This document shows positions 1 to 6,290 of a stretch of 7,414 bases of DNA, piece after piece. The position numbers and the translations under genes are program-made. The notes beneath the pieces were generated by a model. The model was given only the letters and a program-made list of their open reading frames with translations, made no database searches and was not told the DNA's origin. Each line of letters begins with the position of its first letter. Within the stretch, counting starts at the first letter, position 1. The DNA comes from Candidatus Parcubacteria bacterium. Its GTDB lineage: Bacteria > Patescibacteriota > Patescibacteriia > JAACEG01. Where the stretch lies: positions 1-7,414 of the forward strand of contig JAGLJD010000024.1 of the NCBI GenBank assembly GCA_023142625.1. The letters are read 5' to 3'.

Positions 1-576
1 ATATACAACAACACTATATCCAAAATCATCAAAAAACTAAAAATTAACAAGAAAAACAGATTCTTAATGCTTAACTATTCTCGAATGGATACAAATACTA
101 AAAAAATTGTTGTTGAAAAAATGATTGAATTTGGCGATGAAACATTTGATGATATAAATATTTTTTTCTTTAAAAATTCCCCTAATTCAAAATTCCAAAA
201 TGTTGGAATGAACTTAATATATTTATCTATTTTTGTTTTCAATCGCGAACACTGGCTCAAATATGTAAACTATTATAAAAAATACATAGGAATAAATTTT
301 ATTCATACTTTTATATTTCTACATATACTTGCCGCCGAAGGCACTAGTATAACTTACATAAGCCAACCTTATGTGATTTATCGATCTGGCAATGTTCGTG
401 ATTGGGGAAATAATATTTGGCTAGATTATCACACAAAATTTTTAATTATGGCAAAAAAATTGAAATTATCTAAAATTAAAATATATAAAATGCAATTTAA
501 ATATTTTTTAAAATTTCTTAAATTACAAATTACTGTTCCTATAAAAAAATTATTACATAAAATATTAATAAAATAA
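1..576 (+). CDS. Family 2 glycosyltransferase, C-terminal part (5' end outside the window)
   Basis: The reading frame is open from base 1 to a TAA at 574-576, so the gene starts outside the window and the ATG at 67 is probably internal. The visible 191 residues lack the GT-A nucleotide-sugar core (N-terminal DG-S-TD and D-x-D motifs), which would lie upstream. What remains resembles the C-terminal half of GT2 enzymes of the abequosyltransferase-like kind: LNYSRMD (fragment residues 24-30), SIFVFNREHW (76-85), a hydrophobic segment with a conserved-looking His (YIGINFIHTF, 95-104) and a QPYVIYRSGNVRDWG stretch (122-136). The last 40 residues are lysine-rich and amphipathic, suggesting peripheral contact with the inner face of the membrane. 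It is followed by three more surface-glycan genes on the same strand, which supports a role in polysaccharide assembly. The family call comes from pattern memory and is moderate; donor and acceptor sugars are unknown. G+C is very low even for this window (about 17-23% in sampled lines). Confidence 0.6.
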   Translation: MYNNTISKIIKKLKINKKNRFLMLNYSRMDTNTKKIVVEKMIEFGDETFDDINIFFFKNSPNSKFQNVGMNLIYLSIFVFNREHWLKYVNYYKKYIGINFIHTFIFLHILAAEGTSITYISQPYVIYRSGNVRDWGNNIWLDYHTKFLIMAKKLKLSKIKIYKMQFKYFLKFLKLQITVPIKKLLHKILIK

Positions 577-607
577 TTAATGCTACAAATTTAATAACTT
601 TATAATT

Positions 608-1384
608 ATGAAAAACCTCACATTATTATTCCTAAACTTTTTGTTAAAAATATTGCGTCTATTAAATTTAATAAATAAAAAAATCGCGATTTACATAAAA
701 TCAATAAACAATTACATTGAACAAAACGAATGCGAAAAATACAAGGATTGCGTTCTATTGCGCAAAATATTAGCGCGACAACCGCCTAATTCTGACAGAT
801 ATTTAGAATATCCTTGGATGATAAAAAATATAAAAATTACGGACGGTAAATTGCTTGACATAGGATCAACCGCCTGTAATATGCTATATGAATTATTACC
901 AAAACAGATAGAGATACACGGAATAGATCTAAATAAAAAAACTATCAAAGATGATAATATAAAATTTGCAGAAGGCGATATAAGAAAAACTGATTATCCT
1001 GATAATTATTTTGATTGCGTTACTTGTATTTCTACATTAGAGCATATTGGAGTTTCTGGGAGATATGGAAGCGACTATGATCCAAATGGAGACATAAAAG
1101 CTATGAGGGAAATAAAAAGAATATTAAAAAATGAAGGTATATTATTAGTTACTATTCCTTATGGAATCAAAGATGTTTTACCAATAAACAAACTGTATAA
1201 TAAAAATAGGGTAAAAAAACTATTTATTGGTTATAATATAATGGAGCAAAAATTTTTAAAATTTAATAAAAAATTCGGTTTTTGGTTTCAAGTGTCCGAG
1301 AAAGAAGCCGCCAAAACAGATATGTTAAAAGACAGGTGGTATGCTATCTCTTTTATAAAAGCCACAAAGAACAAACATATATGA
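608..1384 (+). CDS. Class I SAM-dependent methyltransferase in a glycan cluster
   Basis: A 258-residue protein with a Rossmann-type methyltransferase core (Methyltransf_11-like). Motif I is LLDIGST at residues 82-88, a variant with Ser-Thr where most families have further glycines. The acidic residue expected to hold the SAM ribose is D107 (GIDLN), motif III lies in GDIRKTDYPDNYFD (123-136), then STLEHIG (142-148) and the post-core strand around LKNEGILLVTIPYG (173-186). The STLEHIGVSGRYG stretch recalls methyltransferases found beside DUF268-type proteins in polysaccharide loci; this is a recollection, not a search. The first 22 residues are very hydrophobic with a few lysines and arginines, which may be a membrane-associating helix. 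The gene begins 31 bp after the preceding glycosyltransferase with no Shine-Dalgarno sequence, and its TGA overlaps the next ATG. The likely job is methylating a sugar or capping a glycan chain; the substrate cannot be determined. Confidence 0.85.
   Translation: MKNLTLLFLNFLLKILRLLNLINKKIAIYIKSINNYIEQNECEKYKDCVLLRKILARQPPNSDRYLEYPWMIKNIKITDGKLLDIGSTACNMLYELLPKQIEIHGIDLNKKTIKDDNIKFAEGDIRKTDYPDNYFDCVTCISTLEHIGVSGRYGSDYDPNGDIKAMREIKRILKNEGILLVTIPYGIKDVLPINKLYNKNRVKKLFIGYNIMEQKFLKFNKKFGFWFQVSEKEAAKTDMLKDRWYAISFIKATKNKHI
1381..1384 (+). other. ATGA stop/start overlap coupling methyltransferase and glycosyltransferase
   Basis: The four bases ATGA hold the ATG of the glycosyltransferase (1381-1383) and the TGA of the methyltransferase (1382-1384). 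There is no purine-rich Shine-Dalgarno sequence before it, so ribosomes ending the upstream gene probably re-initiate here. The overlap also fixes TGA as a stop codon in this organism and decides the start of the downstream gene over an in-frame ATG about 100 bp upstream. Confidence 0.75.
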
Positions 1385-2253
1385 AAATTTATGCGTTAAT
1401 GACAATCCACAATAGAAAAAAATTAACAATTGAATGCCTTGATTGCATATACAAGCAGACTTATGCTAATTTTGAAGTAATTGTAGTGGACGATGGATCA
1501 ACTGATGGATCAAAAAATGCAATAATGGCTAAATATCCGCAAACCACCATTCTAAAAGGCGACGGAAATCTATGGTGGACTGCCGGAATGAATAAAGGGC
1601 TTAGATATATCTTAAATAAAGCGGATGAAAACGATGTGGTATTAACTTTAAATGATGATACTGAATTTAATTCTGATTTTTTTACAAAACTAATCGCTAT
1701 TCATTTAAAAAATAAAAACAGCTGCATTGGAACGCTATTAAAAAATTTTTATGATAAAAATATTATTGAAGATAGCGGAATAAATATTGATTGGAAAAAA
1801 TATCTATACAACATTATTTTATATGATAAAAATAAATCTTTAATAACTGTTGACGCAATATCATGCAGGGGCACCTTAATACCAATTAAAATTTTTAAAA
1901 AAATAGGCATATTTAATCAAAAAAGATTACCTCATTATTTTGCTGATTACGAATTTTTTATAAGGGCAAAACGAGTAGAATTTAAATTATTTATTAGTTA
2001 TAATACGATAACTTATAATAAAGAAAAATTAAAAAAAAAGAATGACAAAAAAATGGGATTATATTGGAAAATGTTTAACATAAAGTCGCGTTCAAATATA
2101 TTTAACACCTATTATATAATCTTAAAACATAGCCCGTCTTTTTATTTAAAAATTAAAAATTTATTCCATTATAATTTTCGTATAATCATAAATATTATAT
2201 TAAGCAAAAAACAAATTTCTGCTTTATTAAAAATATATCACCGCAAAAAATAA
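1381..2253 (+). CDS. Family 2 glycosyltransferase (rhamnosyltransferase-like)
   Basis: A 290-residue GT-A type glycosyltransferase that would move a sugar from a nucleotide donor to a growing surface glycan at the cytoplasmic face. Motifs seen: TIHNRK near the N-terminus (8-13), VVDDGSTDGS (35-44) for nucleotide binding, GDGNLWWTAGMNKG (60-73), LNDDT (90-94) as the metal-binding D-x-D equivalent, and HYFADYEF (185-192) with the likely catalytic-base region. The NLWWT element and LNDDT recall GT2 proteins annotated as rhamnosyltransferases, but the sugar is not proven. The ATG at 1381 is chosen because the family motif begins at residue 3 and because it overlaps the previous stop; an upstream in-frame ATG at 1282 would add 33 residues unlike the family. 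The C-terminal 90 residues are rich in Lys, Asn, Ile and Tyr. The next gene starts 1 bp after this stop. Confidence 0.88.
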   Translation: MKIYALMTIHNRKKLTIECLDCIYKQTYANFEVIVVDDGSTDGSKNAIMAKYPQTTILKGDGNLWWTAGMNKGLRYILNKADENDVVLTLNDDTEFNSDFFTKLIAIHLKNKNSCIGTLLKNFYDKNIIEDSGINIDWKKYLYNIILYDKNKSLITVDAISCRGTLIPIKIFKKIGIFNQKRLPHYFADYEFFIRAKRVEFKLFISYNTITYNKEKLKKKNDKKMGLYWKMFNIKSRSNIFNTYYIILKHSPSFYLKIKNLFHYNFRIIINIILSKKQISALLKIYHRKK

Positions 2254-2254
2254 A

Positions 2255-3007
2255 ATGAAAATGTCTATTGTTACAATAAGCCTAAATAGCGCTGATTTTA
2301 TCGAGGATGCGATTGAAAGCGTTTTGGCTCAAGATTACAAAAATGTTGAATATATTATTATTGACGGCGCATCAACTGATGGAACATTGGATATAATTGA
2401 AAAATATAAAAACAAAATCGCTAAAATCGTTTCTGAGCCAGATAAAGGAATTTATGACGCTATGAATAAAGGGATTAAAATTGCGCGCGGCGACATAGTT
2501 GGATTTTTAAATTCTGATGATCTTTATATTGGCAATAAAGCGTTAACAAAAATTGCCGATTGTTTTATTAATCAAAAAATAGACGGATGCTATGGAAATT
2601 TAATTTATATAAACCGTCTTAATAAAAGCATGGTAACCAGATATTGGAAAGCAGGAAAATTCAGCGAAAAAAAAATTAAACGCGGATGGATTATTCCGCA
2701 TCCAACTTTTTTTGTAAAAAAAGAAGTATATGATAAATATGGGCTGTTTAATTTAAAATTTTCGATCGCTGCTGACTATGAGCTGATGCTTAGATTTATA
2801 AAAAAAAACAAGATAAAACTGTTTTATCTTGATCAAAATTTAGTATGTATGCGAGAAGGCGGATATAGCGCAACAAATATTCAGCAAAGAATTAAAGGTT
2901 GGCGCGAGTTATATCAAGCTTGGCATATCAATGGCTTAAAGCCGCCACTATTTTTATTCTTTAGCCGACCGTTTTTTAAATTGCGGCAATATTTTACAAA
3001 ACCATAA
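2255..3007 (+). CDS. Family 2 glycosyltransferase (WcaE-like group)
   Basis: A 250-residue GT-A glycosyltransferase. It shows IIDGASTDGT (35-44), the very characteristic SEPDKGIYDAMNKGI (60-74), FLNSDD (84-89) carrying the D-x-D type metal site, HPTFFVKKEVYDKYGLF (149-165) and IAADYELMLR (171-180), followed by GGYSA (202-206). This combination marks the GT2 subgroup that includes colanic-acid WcaE-like enzymes and many exopolysaccharide transferases. Length and motif spacing look complete. The start is the ATG at 2255, 1 bp after the preceding stop; a second ATG two codons later is equally possible and would not alter the domain. No Shine-Dalgarno sequence is visible, so translation probably depends on coupling. 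It is the last gene of the plus-strand group: its TAA lies 10 bp from the stop of the converging gpmI. Sugar specificity is unknown. Confidence 0.9.
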   Translation: MKMSIVTISLNSADFIEDAIESVLAQDYKNVEYIIIDGASTDGTLDIIEKYKNKIAKIVSEPDKGIYDAMNKGIKIARGDIVGFLNSDDLYIGNKALTKIADCFINQKIDGCYGNLIYINRLNKSMVTRYWKAGKFSEKKIKRGWIIPHPTFFVKKEVYDKYGLFNLKFSIAADYELMLRFIKKNKIKLFYLDQNLVCMREGGYSATNIQQRIKGWRELYQAWHINGLKPPLFLFFSRPFFKLRQYFTKP

Positions 3008-3017
3008 TTACTTTAAA

Positions 3018-4610
3018 TCATACTAGCGATATTCCAGTCATCTCTGGCGGTTTTGGGATTTCCATTATTTTTAAAATAGTAGGGGCAATATCAGACAAAA
3101 CTCCGACTGGCTGGAGATCACTTAACTTATCTTTGTCTTTGTCTTTAAGCGGTGATAAAAATCCCGCCTGAGCGCCTTGAAAATCATTTTTAACAGCAAT
3201 AATCGGAACAGGATTATTGCTATGTTCTTTAATAATCTCAGCATTCTGTTTATCGATCATTTCTTCAGCATTGCCATGATCGGCTATAATAATTGCGGCG
3301 CCGTTTTTTATTAGAACAAGCTCGACTATCTCCTGCAAGCATTTATCAACTGTTTTCGCGGCATTGATAGCGGCTTTAAGATTGCCTGTATGTCCAACCA
3401 TATCAAGATTGGCAAAATTTATAGCTATAAAATCATATTTATCAGCCATAACATCTTTGATAACCCTTTTAGTAATAAGTTTTGCCGACATTTCAGGAAT
3501 CTTATCATAACTTGCGATTTTTGGAGAAGGTATAATTACATTATCTTCGCCTAAAAACGGCTCTTCTTTTCCGCCGTTTAAAAAATATGTAATATGAGCG
3601 TATTTTTCTGTCTCTGCAATATGCAACTGCGTTAATTTATTATCGCTGATAACTTTAGCAAACGGATTTTTAATCTCTTCCCTTTGGAACGCAACTTCAA
3701 CCGGCAAATTTTTTTCATATTCGGTAAAAGTGATAAATTTAAGATTATCCAAATAATTTTTCCTGTTAAATTTATCAAAAACAGGCAAACTAAACGCTTT
3801 GGTTAATTGTCTTGCCCGATCGCTCCTAAAATTAAAAAAGATTACTGAATCGCTGTTTTCAATCTTAGCAATCGGATTTTCATTATTATCAATAATAACC
3901 GTTGGAATAAATTCCTCATCAAAATTATTTTCCTGATATGATTTATTAATAATGCTTATTGGGTCTTTGGAATATCTATCGGCCTTTCCGCTAACCATAA
4001 CTGAGTAAGCCTTTTCAACTCTTTCCCAATTATTATCTCTATCCATAGCGTAAAATCGCCCTGAAAGAGTAGCGATTTTTCCAATTTGCATATTATTTAA
4101 TTTATTTATTAAGCGAGAAACTAAATTAATTCCTTCGTTATATTCACTGTCTCGCCCGTCTAAAATCAAATGAATATATACTTCAGTAAAATTCTGTTTT
4201 TTCGCCATTTCCAATAAAGCGTATAAATGGCTTAAATAACTATGTATCCCTCCGCTGGAAAGCAACCCTAAAAAATGAATCTTAGAATTATTATTTTTAG
4301 CATGCTCAAAAGCGCTGATTAAAACCTGATTTTCATAAAACGAATTTTCTTCTATTGACTTTGAAATTTTCATCAAATTTTGATAAACAATTTTCCCAGC
4401 GCCGATATTTAAATGCCCTACTTCAGAATTTCCAACTTCATTCCATGACAAACCAACAGCTTCTCCTGAAGCCTGTATAACAGAGGTTGGAAAATTGCTT
4501 GTCAAATAATTAAAAAATTGAGGATCAGCGCTTGTGATAGCGTTTCCAGAATAATGAGAAGCGACTCCCCATCCGTCTAAAATTATTAAAACTGTAGGTT
4601 TAGGACGCAT
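3018..4610 (-). CDS. gpmI: 2,3-bisphosphoglycerate-independent phosphoglycerate mutase (paralogue 1)
   Basis: This 530-residue cytosolic enzyme interconverts 3- and 2-phosphoglycerate through a phosphoserine intermediate with two Mn2+ ions. From the ATG at 4610, many residues fall at Geobacillus stearothermophilus numbering: D12, the phosphorylated S62 in GNSEVGH, H123, D154, R185, R191, K336, D403, H407, D444 and H445; R262, R265 and H463 are one place off. That match supports this ATG over the in-frame GTG at 4622, which would add four residues. All catalytic and substrate-binding positions are present, so it should be active. A lysine/aspartate loop (DKDKDK, 490-495) from a 6-bp repeat lies near the C-terminus, before the family-typical SDIAPTIL and EMTGISLV end. 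It is last in the order eno, gpmI, gpmI, separated from its paralogue by the octamer repeat, and ends in TGA 10 bp from a converging glycosyltransferase gene. No Shine-Dalgarno sequence is visible. Confidence 0.95.
   Translation of the reverse strand: MRPKPTVLIILDGWGVASHYSGNAITSADPQFFNYLTSNFPTSVIQASGEAVGLSWNEVGNSEVGHLNIGAGKIVYQNLMKISKSIEENSFYENQVLISAFEHAKNNNSKIHFLGLLSSGGIHSYLSHLYALLEMAKKQNFTEVYIHLILDGRDSEYNEGINLVSRLINKLNNMQIGKIATLSGRFYAMDRDNNWERVEKAYSVMVSGKADRYSKDPISIINKSYQENNFDEEFIPTVIIDNNENPIAKIENSDSVIFFNFRSDRARQLTKAFSLPVFDKFNRKNYLDNLKFITFTEYEKNLPVEVAFQREEIKNPFAKVISDNKLTQLHIAETEKYAHITYFLNGGKEEPFLGEDNVIIPSPKIASYDKIPEMSAKLITKRVIKDVMADKYDFIAINFANLDMVGHTGNLKAAINAAKTVDKCLQEIVELVLIKNGAAIIIADHGNAEEMIDKQNAEIIKEHSNNPVPIIAVKNDFQGAQAGFLSPLKDKDKDKLSDLQPVGVLSDIAPTILKIMEIPKPPEMTGISLV
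3130..3147. repeat. Three-copy 6-bp tandem repeat inside gpmI paralogue 1
   Basis: On the plus strand TCTTTG occurs at 3130-3135 and 3136-3141, and TCTTTA at 3142-3147. Read on the minus strand it gives alternating Asp and Lys codons (residues 490-495, DKDKDK) in a loop that usually is short in this family. Each unit is two codons, so copy-number change keeps the frame. It may simply be replication slippage in a tolerant surface loop. Confidence 0.7.
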
Positions 4611-4638
4611 AAAATAAAGCACTTTAACATACTAACAA

Positions 4639-4718
4639 TTTAACACGATAACAAAATTTAAAAAAATTATATGTTAGAATATTAAAGTGTTAAAGCGTTA
4701 AAGTGTTATCGTGTTAAA
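4639..4718 (-). repeat. Perfect 15-bp inverted repeat able to form an mRNA hairpin
   Basis: Plus-strand TTTAACACGATAACA (4639-4653) is the exact reverse complement of TGTTATCGTGTTAAA (4704-4718), with 50 bp between. In an eno-gpmI-gpmI transcript this gives a 15-bp stem that begins at the stop codon of the upstream gpmI. It lacks the GC-rich short-loop stem plus U-run of an intrinsic terminator, so an effect on mRNA stability or on expression of the downstream gene is more plausible than strong termination. The role is inferred only. Confidence 0.6.
4666..4693 (-). promoter_or_regulatory. Candidate sigma-70-type promoter for the downstream gpmI
   Basis: On the minus strand there is TTAACA (4693-4688, five of six matches to TTGACA), a 16-bp spacer, and a perfect TATAAT (4671-4666) in the A/T spacer of the octamer array. 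Transcription would start near 4659, about 50 bp before the ATG at 4610. The -35 is formed by array units, so repeat number and phase would affect it. Chance matches are common at this A+T content, and the array itself contains several TTAACA-like strings, so confidence is limited. Confidence 0.4.
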
Positions 4719-6282
4719 GCGATTTTCTTTTTATCAAACTCTTCGCTGTCATTGCTGTTGGTTTTTCTATATCTAAAACATCAAGAATAGTCGGAGCGAT
4801 ATTACATAAAGACCCTCCTGATTTTATCAATTTTGCATTTATAAAATTTTTTCCAGCCAAAATAAAAGGAACTGGATTTTTTGAATGCGCCGTATCTATC
4901 TCCCCTGTTTCCAAATCAACCATCTCTTCAACATTACCATGATCCGCGGTAATCATCATAACACCGTTTGATTTTAATACAACCTTTAAAATCTGTCCGA
5001 CTGCTTCATCAATAAATTCAACAGCCTTAATACTAGCCTGTAAATTTCCTGTATGCCCTACCATGTCAGAATTTGCAAAATTAACTATTATAACATCATA
5101 TTTATTATTATTTAAAAAAGAGATAATTTTTTTGGCAATCTCTTTTGTTCTCATTTGCGGTATTTCGTCGTAACTTCGAACATCCGGGGATTCTACGCAA
5201 ATCCTATCTTCGCCAGATACAGAATCGGCATAACCTCCATTAAAAAAATAGGTAATATGCGAATATTTTTCGCTTTCAGAAATATATAACTGGCGATAAT
5301 TTTTTAACACTATCGGCAAAGTTTCTTTTAAATCCCTGCTTTGATAAGCTGTTGTTACTCCGGATAAATCGGGGCCAAAATCTGTCATTGACACAAAACA
5401 GATGTTTTTTAAAATTTTATTTCTTTTAAATCCAGCAAATTTTTGTTGGACAAACGCTTTTGTAAGCTGTCGCGCGCGATCAGACCTTAAATTAAAAAAG
5501 ATAATCGCGTCATTATTATCTATTATGAATTTTGATTTAATTTTATCTTTATTAATAACACTCGGTTTTATAAACTCGTCTGTCTCCCCTCTGTTATATC
5601 CCGCTAAAATTGCTTCTTTAGCGTTTGTAAAATGCGCTCCTTTTCCTTCTGTTAATAATTCGTATGCTAATTTTGTTCTTTCCCATTTTTTCTTTCTATC
5701 CATGGCATAAAATCGTCCCATAACAGTAAAAATCTCTTCTCTGTTTTTTAAAAAAAATTTTAATTTTTTTAACAATCTTAATGCTTCATATTGATGGCTA
5801 TCGCGTCCGTCTGTAAACAGATGCAGATTAACTTTTACACCCTTTAATCGCATTAAAGTTAAAAGCGCTATAAGATGGTCGTGGTTGGAATGCGCGCTTT
5901 CTCCGTTGGACAGCATTCCCATTAAATGTAATTTTGATCCGTTCTTTTTTATATGATTAATAGCTTTCTTAAAAACGCTATTCTTAAAAAAAGTTCCGTC
6001 ATTAATGCACTTGGCTATATAAACTGAATCTTGCTCCACTATTCTTCCAGCGCCGATATTCATATGTCCAGCTTCTGAATTTCCGTCTTGATTATCAGGC
6101 AAACCGACATATTCGCCATGCGCGCGCAATTTTGTGTTAGGAAATTTTTTATATATTGCGTCTAAAACAGGTGTCTTTGCTAAAGTTATAGCATTGCCGC
6201 GATTATTTTTAGCAATCCCCCATCCATCAAGAATTAAAAGGACTAATGGTAAATTTATTCTTGATCTATTTTTTTCTTTCAT
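4714..6282 (-). CDS. gpmI: 2,3-bisphosphoglycerate-independent phosphoglycerate mutase (paralogue 2)
   Basis: A second complete iPGM, 522 residues, catalysing the same 3-/2-phosphoglycerate interconversion. Catalytic residues seen: D19 in LILDGWG, phosphorylated S69 in GNSEAGH, H131, D161 in TDGRDS, R190 and R196 in GRFYAMDR, R266 and R269, K339, D406 and H410 in SDMVGHTG, D447 and H448 in ADHGN, and H466 in AHSKNPVP. It has about seven extra N-terminal residues and belongs to a different subgroup from its neighbour: it reads NSEAGHMNIGAGR rather than NSEVGHLNIGAGK, and ESAHSNHDH where the other has GGIHSYLSH. An ungapped alignment of the first conserved block (residues 14-85 against 7-78 of the other) gives 38 identities in 72. 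The ATG at 6282 lies 8 bp after the eno stop; the GAGGAGG in the eno tail is about 19 bp away, too far for a normal ribosome binding site. Its stop codon is part of the octamer array. Confidence 0.94.
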   Translation of the reverse strand: MKEKNRSRINLPLVLLILDGWGIAKNNRGNAITLAKTPVLDAIYKKFPNTKLRAHGEYVGLPDNQDGNSEAGHMNIGAGRIVEQDSVYIAKCINDGTFFKNSVFKKAINHIKKNGSKLHLMGMLSNGESAHSNHDHLIALLTLMRLKGVKVNLHLFTDGRDSHQYEALRLLKKLKFFLKNREEIFTVMGRFYAMDRKKKWERTKLAYELLTEGKGAHFTNAKEAILAGYNRGETDEFIKPSVINKDKIKSKFIIDNNDAIIFFNLRSDRARQLTKAFVQQKFAGFKRNKILKNICFVSMTDFGPDLSGVTTAYQSRDLKETLPIVLKNYRQLYISESEKYSHITYFFNGGYADSVSGEDRICVESPDVRSYDEIPQMRTKEIAKKIISFLNNNKYDVIIVNFANSDMVGHTGNLQASIKAVEFIDEAVGQILKVVLKSNGVMMITADHGNVEEMVDLETGEIDTAHSKNPVPFILAGKNFINAKLIKSGGSLCNIAPTILDVLDIEKPTAMTAKSLIKRKSL

Positions 6283-6290
6283 AAATAATT

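Larger units (their letters stand above)
4621..4720. repeat. Inverted pair of 8-bp repeat arrays between the two gpmI genes
   Basis: Plus strand, 4621-4652: four head-to-tail octamers ending in TAAC (ACTTTAAC at 4621, ATACTAAC at 4629, AATTTAAC at 4637, ACGATAAC at 4645). Then comes a 20-bp A/T-only spacer (4653-4672). From 4673 to 4720 there are six octamers in the opposite orientation, reading GTTANNNN on the plus strand (GTTAGAAT, ATTAAAGT, GTTAAAGC, GTTAAAGT, GTTATCGT, GTTAAAGC), i.e. NNNNTAAC on the minus strand with one TAAT variant. The consensus is ACTTTAAC. Units are contiguous with no slippage of the 8-bp phase. The array fills the whole gap between the gpmI genes: its outermost unit contains the TAA stop of the upstream gpmI (4714-4716), and its other end is 10 bp from the ATG of the downstream one. 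Because 8 is not a multiple of 3, the TAA of successive units falls in all three frames. The pattern is plainly visible; the function is unknown. Confidence 0.9.

Noticed and set aside
577..607. TATAAT-like string before the methyltransferase as a promoter
   Set aside because: It sits immediately next to the ATG, leaving no room for a normal start site, and such strings are expected by chance in this A/T-rich gap.
1282..1380. In-frame ATG at 1282 as the start of the second glycosyltransferase
   Set aside because: The 33 extra residues overlap the methyltransferase, do not resemble a glycosyltransferase N-terminus, and the ATG at 1381 gives the expected family start with an ATGA overlap.
1..3007. 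Horizontally acquired island, judged by lower G+C
   Set aside because: Sampled lines range from about 17 to 35% G+C in the glycan genes and about 22 to 45% in the glycolytic genes. The ranges overlap, and Lys/Asn-rich surface genes are often AT-richer, so there is no clean boundary.
4639..4718. Rho-independent terminator
   Set aside because: The stem is mostly A/T, the loop is about 50 bases, and no U-run directly follows on the minus strand. The plus-strand side is followed by a T-rich stretch, but that lies inside the antisense of gpmI and has no plus-strand gene nearby to serve.
4621..4720. CRISPR array or replication iterons
   Set aside because: Units are 8 bp, contiguous and without unique spacers, so it is not CRISPR. 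No DnaA-box cluster, replication gene or other origin feature is present in the window.
5402..5710. Plus-strand open frame opposite gpmI paralogue 2
   Set aside because: It lies fully antisense to a well-supported coding region, has low-complexity hydrophobic content, and matches no family I recognise. The same applies to the antisense frames at 6134-6409 and 7090-7410.
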